The notes under the pieces were generated by a model that was not told the DNA's origin, did not search any database, and saw only the letters and a program-made list of their open reading frames with translations. A DNA stretch of 6,375 nt from Paracoccaceae bacterium. GTDB taxonomy: Bacteria; Pseudomonadota; Alphaproteobacteria; Rhodobacterales; Rhodobacteraceae. Within the stretch, counting starts at the first letter, position 1; the number at the start of each line of letters is the position of its first letter. The stretch covers positions 1 through 6,375 of the forward strand of contig JAASTF010000188.1 in assembly GCA_021767525.1 (NCBI GenBank). Reading direction: 5' to 3'. Shown piece by piece: positions 1-5,465 of this stretch. The translations under genes and the position numbers were made by a program.

Positions 1-456
1 GACATGGACCTGACCTGGATCGAGGTCATGCCGATGGGCGATATCGGCAACGAGGATCGGCTGGATCAATACTGGCCGCTCAAAGATCTGCGCGCGCGTC
101 TGGCCGAACATTACACCCTGACCGACCTGGCCGAGCGCACGGGCGGGCCGGCCCGCTACGTGCGGTTGGAGGAAACGGGGCAGAAGATCGGTTTCATCAC
201 GCCGCTGACGCATAATTTCTGCGAAAGCTGCAACCGCGTGCGGCTGACCTGCACCGGCGAGCTCTATATGTGCCTGGGCCAGGAAGACATGGCAGACCTG
301 CGCGCGCCCCTGCGCAACCACCCCGACAGCGAGGCGCCGCTGGAAGAGGCCATTCGCGCCGCGATCCGCCTGAAACCCAAGGGCCATGATTTCGACTATT
401 CCCGCCAGTCGGTCGATGGGCGCGTGTCGCGGCACATGAGCCACACCGGGGGCTGA
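1..456 (+). CDS. moaA: GTP 3',8-cyclase MoaA, C-terminal part (5' end outside window)
   Basis: MoaA is a cytosolic radical-SAM enzyme. With MoaC it converts GTP to cyclic pyranopterin monophosphate, the first step of molybdenum cofactor synthesis. The frame is open from the first base, so the gene starts upstream. About 151 residues are visible, against roughly 330-340 for the family, and the radical-SAM CxxxCxxC half is missing. The visible part carries the second [4Fe-4S] cluster site, C-x2-C-x13-C, in FCESCNRVRLTCTGELYMC (first Cys codon at 220-222), followed by LG. This cluster binds GTP in the family. An additional Cys lies inside the 13-residue spacer. The protein ends in the conserved C-terminal Gly-Gly (HTGG), which is needed for cyclisation in characterised MoaA, so the 3' end is intact. 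The stop is TGA at 454-456, and the next gene begins 5 bases later. Family identity is seen directly. The link to the downstream glycan genes is only positional. Confidence 0.96.
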   Translation, partial: DMDLTWIEVMPMGDIGNEDRLDQYWPLKDLRARLAEHYTLTDLAERTGGPARYVRLEETGQKIGFITPLTHNFCESCNRVRLTCTGELYMCLGQEDMADLRAPLRNHPDSEAPLEEAIRAAIRLKPKGHDFDYSRQSVDGRVSRHMSHTGG

Positions 457-461
457 GGGGC

Positions 462-1664
462 GTGGCCGCCGCGCCGCTTTTGTGGCTGTACCATGCGCTG
501 ACGGCCCTTGCGCCCGGTCTTCTGACCGGCATGGCCCGCCGCGCCCATGCCCAACAGCAGGCCGATCCGAACCGCCTGGGCGAACGGCTGGGCCATCCCG
601 GCCTGCCGCGCCCGAACCAGCCTCCGATCTGGTGTCATGCCGCCTCGGTTGGCGAGATGCGCAGCCTGTCGGCCCTGGCCCCGGCGCTGGCGCGTCGAGC
701 GCCGCTGCTGGTGACGACCACCACCGCCACCGGCGCCGAAAGCGCGGCGTCGCTGTTGCCGCCCGGCACGCAGCACCAGTTTCAGCCGGTCGATACGCCC
801 GGCGCGGTGCGGCGTTTCCTTGATCACTGGCGCCCCGCACTTGCGGTATTCGTCGAGGCCGACATGCCCCCAAACACCCTGCGGGCGCTGCGGGCGCGCA
901 ACGTGCCCATCGCGCTGGTGGCGGCGCGGCCGTCGCGCACGCGGTCGCGCGCGCCCCGCGCGGCCAAGGCCCTGTTGCGCCGGTTCGATGTCATCACCGC
1001 CGCGGCACCCGCCGTCGCGCACGAGCTGCGCGCCCTGGGTCTGACCGTCGCCGCGACCGAGGATCTAAAGGCGCAGGCGATGCTGCCCGACGCCCAGCCG
1101 CCCGACTGGCCCGCCGTTCCTGCGACCCGGCCGGTCTGGCTGGCCGCCTCGACCCATCCCGAAGACGAGGCGCTGGTCTTTGACGCCCACGCGCGGCTGC
1201 TGCAAGACAGCCCCGACGCGCTGCTGCTGATCGCGCCGCGCCACCCCCGCGACGAGCGCGACTGGGTGCCGGCCGGTATGCGCGCGGTTTTCGCCTCGGA
1301 CGGGGCCGCGCCGGGGCCCGAGACGCAGGTTTTCGTCATGGACCTGATGGGCCGGCTGGCGGGGCTGCACGCGCGAACGCCGGTGACCTATCTGGGCGGC
1401 GGCAACGGCACGCGCGGCGGGCACAGCCCGTGGGAGGCCGCCCGCGCCGGCAATCACATCGTGACAGGGCCGGATATCGCGAACAACAAGCCCGCCTTCG
1501 ACCAGTTGGCCCATCAGGTGGTGCACGACGCCCCGGCGCTGGCCGATGCGGTGCGCGCCGGCTGGGCCCGGCCGCGCCCGGCCCCGCGCCAGCCCAGGGC
1601 CGGCGATACCACCGCTCGCGCGGTGCTGGCGCTGCTGCCCGATGCCGGCGGGGCGGCCGCATGA
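462..1664 (+). CDS. waaA: Divergent 3-deoxy-D-manno-octulosonic acid (Kdo) transferase, GT30 / WaaA-like
   Basis: Family members transfer Kdo from CMP-Kdo to lipid A precursor at the cytoplasmic face of the inner membrane. The predicted 400 residues compare with about 425 in E. coli WaaA. Visible features in order: a hydrophobic N-terminus (residues 5-22) like the WaaA membrane anchor; LGERLG (39-44), holding the Glu that aligns with the family's catalytic base; IWCHAASVGE (56-65); TTTTATGAE (85-93); VEADMPPN (131-138); WLAASTHPEDE (226-236); LLLIAPRHP (254-262); MGRLAGLHA (296-304); and YLGGGNGTRGGHSPWEA (310-326). The usual ETELWPN motif is altered to EADMPPN: the first acidic residue is kept, the second is Asp, and Trp is replaced by Pro. 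The start is GTG at 462, with a G-rich Shine-Dalgarno-like stretch around 448-460; TTG at 480 is a possible alternative. The stop overlaps the next start. Family membership is strong. Whether this is the housekeeping lipid A enzyme or a capsule-linked paralogue cannot be decided from this window. Confidence 0.8.
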   Translation: MAAAPLLWLYHALTALAPGLLTGMARRAHAQQQADPNRLGERLGHPGLPRPNQPPIWCHAASVGEMRSLSALAPALARRAPLLVTTTTATGAESAASLLPPGTQHQFQPVDTPGAVRRFLDHWRPALAVFVEADMPPNTLRALRARNVPIALVAARPSRTRSRAPRAAKALLRRFDVITAAAPAVAHELRALGLTVAATEDLKAQAMLPDAQPPDWPAVPATRPVWLAASTHPEDEALVFDAHARLLQDSPDALLLIAPRHPRDERDWVPAGMRAVFASDGAAPGPETQVFVMDLMGRLAGLHARTPVTYLGGGNGTRGGHSPWEAARAGNHIVTGPDIANNKPAFDQLAHQVVHDAPALADAVRAGWARPRPAPRQPRAGDTTARAVLALLPDAGGAAA

Positions 1665-2752
1665 CTGCGTGGCGCGCGCTTTCCCTGGCCGCCCGCCTGG
1701 CCCCTGCCCCGCGCCGGGACGAAATCGCGGCGCTGCTGGCGTTTCGCGCCGGTGCGGCCGCGCGGCCCGCGGTGGTGCTGGCCACGCCGCGCCGGTTCGT
1801 GTCGCTGCGCAAGCTGCTGAAACCCAACGCCGCGATCGATGCCATGCTGCGGGTGATGCACCACGCCATGGCCGAGGCACAGGCGCGCGGGCTATCCTAT
1901 GACCTGCGCCTTTCGGACCGGCCCACCGCCGATCAGGCGCAGCCGCCCTGCCTGTACCTGTCGCATCACACGATCCAGACCCCGGCCTTCGACCAACTGG
2001 CCGCGCAGGGCACCACCGTGCGCCATTTCAAGGCCGCGGATATCCCCGATCACACGGTGATCGACCCGCGGGGCTTTGCCGGCTGGTCTTCGCTGGCCGA
2101 TGCCCGCATGGCCGATCTTGATCTCGGCACGGTCGACGCGGCACAGGTCGACGCCTTTTACCAGGCGACACAAACAAGGCTGATCCAGGGCAACCTGTCG
2201 AAATACGCCCAGTCCGACGGCCGCCTGGACCTGCCCCAGCCCTATGTCTTCGTGGCCTTGCAGACCATCGGAGACATGGTGCAACGCAACGCCTACATAC
2301 CGATGCTCGACATGCTGGCGCTGGTGGTGGCGCGGTTCCGCGACAGCGGCACCCAGGTGGTGGTCAAGCGTCATCCGAAATGCCGCAGCCGCCGTGTGGC
2401 GCGCGCCCTGCACACCGCCGCGCAAGAGCCGCATGTCACGATCACCGATGGCTCGATCCACCGTATCCTGTCCGGCGCCTCGGCGGTGTTCACGGTCAAT
2501 TCCGGGGTCGGCGGGGAATCCCTGGTGCATGACGCGCCGCTCTACTGCTTTGGCAAGGCCGATTACGCCGCGGTGGCGCACCAGGTGCGCACGGCAAGCG
2601 ACCTGACGCGCCTGACCACGCCATTGCGCCCCGCTGTCAGCGCGTCCGAGCGGCGGCGGTTTCTGTATTACTATCGAAACATCTACCAGATGCGCCATCC
2701 CGATCAGCTGGGCCCCAGGCTTGGCGCGCTGATCGACGCGGCTTGCCGCTAG
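1661..2752 (+). CDS. Capsule/Kdo glycosyltransferase-like protein (KpsC/KpsS, PF05159-type)
   Basis: The predicted product has 363 residues, is probably cytosolic and has no signal peptide. Its C-terminal half resembles capsule biosynthesis proteins of the KpsC/KpsS type, GT-B fold enzymes that build Kdo linkers or otherwise act in capsule assembly. The cues are a strand and turn at YVFVALQTIGD (195-205), VVVKRHPK (233-240) with the His-Pro motif typical of CMP-sugar transferases, ITDGSIHRILSGA (261-273), and FTVNSGVGGESLVHDAPLYCFG (277-298), where a Ser-rich turn after a strand normally contacts the nucleotide. The N-terminal half (1-190) is less recognisable. The ATG at 1661 overlaps the previous TGA (ATGA), which suggests translational coupling, and a weak GGCGGGG lies upstream. 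The frame is open further 5' (to 1430) inside the waaA-like gene, but that extension is Arg/Pro/Gly-rich shadow sequence. The acceptor is unknown. CMP-Kdo as donor is inferred from the family and the GT30 neighbour. Confidence in the superfamily is moderate. Confidence 0.62.
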   Translation: MTAWRALSLAARLAPAPRRDEIAALLAFRAGAAARPAVVLATPRRFVSLRKLLKPNAAIDAMLRVMHHAMAEAQARGLSYDLRLSDRPTADQAQPPCLYLSHHTIQTPAFDQLAAQGTTVRHFKAADIPDHTVIDPRGFAGWSSLADARMADLDLGTVDAAQVDAFYQATQTRLIQGNLSKYAQSDGRLDLPQPYVFVALQTIGDMVQRNAYIPMLDMLALVVARFRDSGTQVVVKRHPKCRSRRVARALHTAAQEPHVTITDGSIHRILSGASAVFTVNSGVGGESLVHDAPLYCFGKADYAAVAHQVRTASDLTRLTTPLRPAVSASERRRFLYYYRNIYQMRHPDQLGPRLGALIDAACR

Positions 2753-2776
2753 GGCATCACGGCATCAGGGCATCAT
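2753..2776. repeat. Three tandem 8-bp units GGCATCAN at the convergent gene ends
   Basis: GGCATCA occurs at 2753-2759, 2761-2767 and 2769-2775, exactly 8 bases apart, with only the eighth base varying (C, G, T). The array begins just after the TAG of the plus-strand glycosyltransferase gene. It contains the TGA stop of the minus-strand pyruvyl transferase gene and encodes that protein's last residues (DDALMP). Eight is not a multiple of three, so gain or loss of a unit by slippage would shift the frame of the extreme C-terminus. The repeat is seen directly. Any function is unknown, and chance is possible. Confidence 0.6.
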
Positions 2777-4196
2777 CGCCGGCCACGCGCTTTAGCGCGG
2801 CGGCGAACCGCGGGTCGGCGGCGGCCATTTTGCGCAGCGCCGCGGCACTGCGCGCGGGATCCTGCGCCAGGCCATCGGCCAGCGGTGCCAGGATATCCGA
2901 CATCGGGCGGTCGCGGCCCTGGCGCTTGCCCGGCAGGGCCTTGCTGGGCTTGTCTGCCTTGCCCCGGCCGAACTGGTAATAGCGGTCCAGAACCGCCGGA
3001 TCCAATTGGTAGCGCGGCAGGCTGTCGGCAAAACGCCCCGGCGTTTCGCCCGCGACGATCCGCGCGACATGGGCCTGTGCGGCCAGGATCGTGCCCTTGA
3101 TCTTGTCGACCTGCGCGCGCAGCGCGGCGCGCTCGGCCTCGATGTTGCGATGAACGGCCAGCGCTTCGGCCACGATCGCGTCGGTATCGGCAAAGCCATG
3201 CACCGGCCGCGACATGCCCAGCAGCGAAACCAGCCCCTCGTTCTTGAAGGAATTGCCGGTCAGGATCACGTTCGGCGTGCCCGCAGCCGCCGACAGGATC
3301 GACATGTGATAACGGCCCGACAACAGAAAGCGGCAGCGCGCGAACAGCCCCGTCACCTGGGCATACCGCGCCTGCGCGGGCACCCGGGCATAGCTGCCGC
3401 GCGGCCATTTCAGAAACGCCCTCAGGGTCATGCGGTAATCGCGCGACAGGGCCAGCAAGGGCTTCAGCCCGGTCGCTTCGCGGATCATGTCGGCCTGGCG
3501 CATGATCAACGCATAGCGGTCGGGATCTTTCAGGGCCGAGCCGGAAACCGCGAAAAAGCCGTCCTCTTGCCCGCCCAGCGGGTCGGGCTCGATCGTGGCG
3601 CGCGGCGAAAGAAAGGCGACGTCGGGCACATAGGCGGCATCGCTCACCCCGCAATCGCGCGCCAGCGCGACCGAGGCGCCTTCGCGGAAGGCCGAGAAAT
3701 CGAAACTGCCAAAGGCCTCGGCCGCGTTTTGCCGGATCGCCGGATCATGCGAATAGAACGATTGGTTCATCGACACAACGGTGCGGCCCCAGGCGTGCTT
3801 GGCCACGAAGGGCAGCAGCATCAGCCGCGGGCCACGGGCGAAATTCGCCCCCATGCCCATCGTGCCCTCGGCCTGGAACACCACAAGGTCGGCCTGGCGC
3901 ACGATATCGGCCCAGAACCCGTAGCGCGCGACACAGGCCTGTTCCAGATAGGCCAGCGACGACGCCGCGCGCGCGGTCTGCCGGGCCACATCGGTGAACG
4001 CGGCGAACACCTTGTCCAGCTCGCCGTCATAAGCCACGTCAACCCGCGAGGTCGGCAACAAGGGCACCAGGTGGAATTGCAGCGCCTCGCCCTCGGGGAA
4101 GCAGCCCGCTATGAACTTGACCAGCTCCACGCTGGTGGCCTGGCAGCCCCAATTGCCCCGAAACCCGGTGAAATTGATGATCGCGATGCGTTTCAT
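2757..4196 (-). CDS. Polysaccharide pyruvyl transferase family protein with C-terminal helical extension
   Basis: This family (PF04230, CsaB type) generally transfers pyruvate from phosphoenolpyruvate as a ketal onto sugars of surface polysaccharides. The predicted product has 479 residues. Visible features: an N-terminal strand and glycine turn, IAIINFTGFRGNWGCQATS (4-22), like the family's N-x-G-x-R-G start; VVFQAEGTMGMG (105-116); a second-domain strand FFAVSG (214-219); and the diagnostic LLSGRYHMSILSAAAGTPNV (291-310), with the conserved Arg-x-His (R295, H297) and the following G-x-P. Residues from about 350 to 479, rich in Ala, Arg and Lys, extend past the core and are predicted helical by composition; 409-430 look like a basic linker. 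The ATG at 4196 is chosen because GAGGA lies 4 bases upstream and the MKRIAIINF strand is where the fold should begin. It starts 32 bases after the M20 gene on the same strand, so the two are probably co-transcribed. The exact sugar substrate is unknown. Confidence 0.82.
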   Translation of the reverse strand: MKRIAIINFTGFRGNWGCQATSVELVKFIAGCFPEGEALQFHLVPLLPTSRVDVAYDGELDKVFAAFTDVARQTARAASSLAYLEQACVARYGFWADIVRQADLVVFQAEGTMGMGANFARGPRLMLLPFVAKHAWGRTVVSMNQSFYSHDPAIRQNAAEAFGSFDFSAFREGASVALARDCGVSDAAYVPDVAFLSPRATIEPDPLGGQEDGFFAVSGSALKDPDRYALIMRQADMIREATGLKPLLALSRDYRMTLRAFLKWPRGSYARVPAQARYAQVTGLFARCRFLLSGRYHMSILSAAAGTPNVILTGNSFKNEGLVSLLGMSRPVHGFADTDAIVAEALAVHRNIEAERAALRAQVDKIKGTILAAQAHVARIVAGETPGRFADSLPRYQLDPAVLDRYYQFGRGKADKPSKALPGKRQGRDRPMSDILAPLADGLAQDPARSAAALRKMAAADPRFAAALKRVAGDDALMP

Positions 4197-4200
4197 GGCG

Positions 4201-4205
4201 TCCTC
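4201..4205 (-). promoter_or_regulatory. Ribosome binding site for the pyruvyl transferase gene
   Basis: GAGGA on the minus strand, 4 bases before the ATG at 4196. It decides this start over the in-frame upstream GTG at 4268, which would lie inside the 3' end of the M20 gene. Confidence 0.7.
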
Positions 4206-4228
4206 GGACCGTGGCGGTGGCGCGCCGT

Positions 4229-5392
4229 TCAGCTGGCCGGCATCCGCCGCTCGACGATCTCGGCCCACCAGCTGCAGCCCGCCGGGATCGCCTCGTCATC
4301 GAAATTGTATTCCGGGTGATGCACCATCGCCGTGTCGCCATTGCCGACCAGGATATAGGCGCCGGGGCGTTCCTCCAGCATGAAGGCGAAATCCTCGCCG
4401 CCCATGACAAGAGGCGCCTCGTCGCACTCGCCTGCCACCGACTTCGCCACATCGGCCGCGAATTCCGTCTGCTCGTCATGGTTCACCATGACCGGGTAAT
4501 TGCGCACGTAATTCAGCTTGATCGCGCCGCCGAAGGTGGCCGCCACCCCGTCGCAGATCGCCTGCATCCGGGTTTCGGCCAGATCGCGCAGGTCGTTCGA
4601 CAGCGTCCGCACCGTGCCCTGGATGAACACCTTTTGCGGGATCACGTTGAACGCCTTGCTGGATGTCTCAAAGCTGGTGATCGACACCACGATATTGCCC
4701 ACCGGGTCGGCATTGCGACTGACGATGGATTGCAGCGAGGTGACAAGATGCGCCGCCATCAGCGTGGTATCGACGGTTTCATGGGGTTTGGCCGCATGGC
4801 CGCCGCGGCCCTCGCACTCGATCTCGATCAGGTCTGTGGCCGCGAAAAACGGCCCCGGGCGGATTGCAAAGCTGCCCAGCGGCAGGCCGGGCCAGTTGTG
4901 CATCCCATAGACCTCCTGGATGCCCCACCGCTCCATCATGCCGTCATTGCACATCTCGCGCCCGCCGCCGCCGCCCTCTTCGGCGGGTTGGAAGATGACC
5001 ACCACGGTGCCGTCGAAATTACGGGTTTCCGCCAGGTACTTCGCCGCGCCCAGCAGCATCGCGGTGTGCCCGTCATGGCCGCAGGCATGCATCGCACCAT
5101 CGGTCTTGCTGGCATAGGGCAGCCCGGTTTGTTCGTGAATCGGCAGTGCGTCCATATCAGCGCGCAGCCCGATCACCTTGCCCGAGCCGGTTGATTTGCC
5201 CTTGATCACCCCCACAACGCCGGTCTTGCCGATGCCCGTCACAACCTAGTCGCAGCCAAATTCTTTCAGCTTGTCGGCCACAACCTGGCTGGTGCGGTGG
5301 GTTTCGAACAGGATTTCGGGGTGTTCATGCAAATCCCGGCGCCATTCGGTGATTTCGTCATGCAATTCTGCAAAGCGGTTCTTGATGGGCAT
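4229..5392 (-). pseudogene. M20 family metallo-amidohydrolase (hippurate/N-acyl amino acid hydrolase type) interrupted by an in-frame TAG
   Basis: Intact relatives (HipO, IAA-amino acid hydrolases) are cytosolic di-metal enzymes that hydrolyse N-acyl or N-aryl amino acids. Here the frame runs from ATG 5392 to TGA 4229-4231: 388 codons including the stop, the normal family length. Codon 49 (5248-5246) is TAG. Before it, 48 codons read as a standard M20 N-terminus (EWRRDLHEHPE at 16-26, ending EFGCD). After it the frame resumes as VVTGIGKTGVVGVIKG. Metal and active-site motifs are all present (numbering through the TAG): HACGHDGH with C104 and H106; FQPAEEGGGGG with E138 and E139; YGMHNWPG with H165; the lid-domain GRGGHAA; and VHHPEYNFDD with H358/H359. 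Normal family sequence on both sides suggests a single substitution, plausibly GAG (Glu) to TAG. The start is supported by AAGGGAG 6 bases upstream. It could be a recent pseudogene, a readthrough or reinitiation case (GTG lies two codons after the TAG), or a sequencing error. Confidence 0.85.
4971..5095 (-). repeat. Highly similar tract shared with the neighbouring M20 copy (partner at 6216-6340)
   Basis: By eye this roughly 125-base stretch matches 6216-6340 with about nine mismatches, including at many synonymous positions. It encodes the block from MHACGHDGH to the EEGGGGG motif. The remainder of the two genes is much more diverged. The offset between copies here is 1245 bases. The tract may reflect selection on the active-site block or local gene conversion. 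Confidence 0.6.
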
Positions 5393-5398
5393 TGCGCG

Positions 5399-5405
5399 CT
5401 CCCTT
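5399..5405 (-). promoter_or_regulatory. Ribosome binding site for the interrupted M20 gene
   Basis: AAGGGAG on the minus strand with a 6-base spacer to ATG 5392. It supports that start and shows that the reading frame upstream of the TAG belongs to the gene. Translation would start here rather than at the GTG at 5242. Confidence 0.7.
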
Positions 5406-5434
5406 CGTGCGAGTTTCGCCGCATCGTGCTGGGG

Positions 5435-5465
5435 CCGCGCGGGAATGTCCAGCCGCCGCGCGGCT
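5435..5465. other. Inverted repeats in the gap between the two M20 genes
   Basis: The 72-base gap (5393-5464) holds two copies of the self-complementary CCGCGCGG (5435-5442 and 5456-5463), which can pair across a 13-base loop. An alternative 6-bp stem AGCCGC/GCGGCT with a 3-base loop lies at 5451-5465. Read on the minus strand this follows the upstream gene's TAA directly. No T-run follows, so it is not a canonical intrinsic terminator; it might stabilise RNA ends or be incidental in GC-rich DNA. No promoter was recognised in the gap. Confidence 0.35.

Noticed and set aside
1430..1660. 5' extension of the KpsC/KpsS-like frame
   Set aside because: It overlaps most of the conserved C-terminal motif region of the WaaA-like gene in another frame, and its sequence is Arg/Pro/Gly-rich. 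The ATGA junction at 1661 is the natural start.
1892..2698. Minus-strand open frame (268 codons) opposite the KpsC/KpsS-like gene
   Set aside because: Antisense shadow of a gene with recognisable motifs, with no family resemblance of its own.
4197..4268. GTG at 4268 as start of the pyruvyl transferase
   Set aside because: The extra 24 residues are non-family sequence overlapping the M20 gene end. GAGGA directly before ATG 4196 is a better start.
3006..4319. Long plus-strand open frame (437 codons) opposite the pyruvyl transferase gene
   Set aside because: Arg/His/Gln-rich composition with no recognisable motifs. It lies antisense to a gene with clear family motifs and a good ribosome binding site. 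High GC content makes such shadow frames common.
4970..4982. CCG trinucleotide run (also near 6209-6221) as a microsatellite
   Set aside because: It encodes the conserved poly-glycine loop after the EE motif of M20 enzymes and is explained by protein constraint.
4211..5194. Plus-strand open frame (327 codons) opposite the interrupted M20 gene
   Set aside because: It mirrors the M20 coding strand, with low-complexity Arg/His-rich composition and no motif or start signal.
5246..5248. TAG read as pyrrolysine
   Set aside because: Pyrrolysine genes are not known from this kind of bacterium. The position is not catalytic, and a simple GAG-to-TAG change explains it.
5393..5464. Intrinsic terminator or promoter between the M20 genes
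   Set aside because: Short GC-rich stems exist, but no T-run follows on either strand and no convincing -35/-10 pair is visible.
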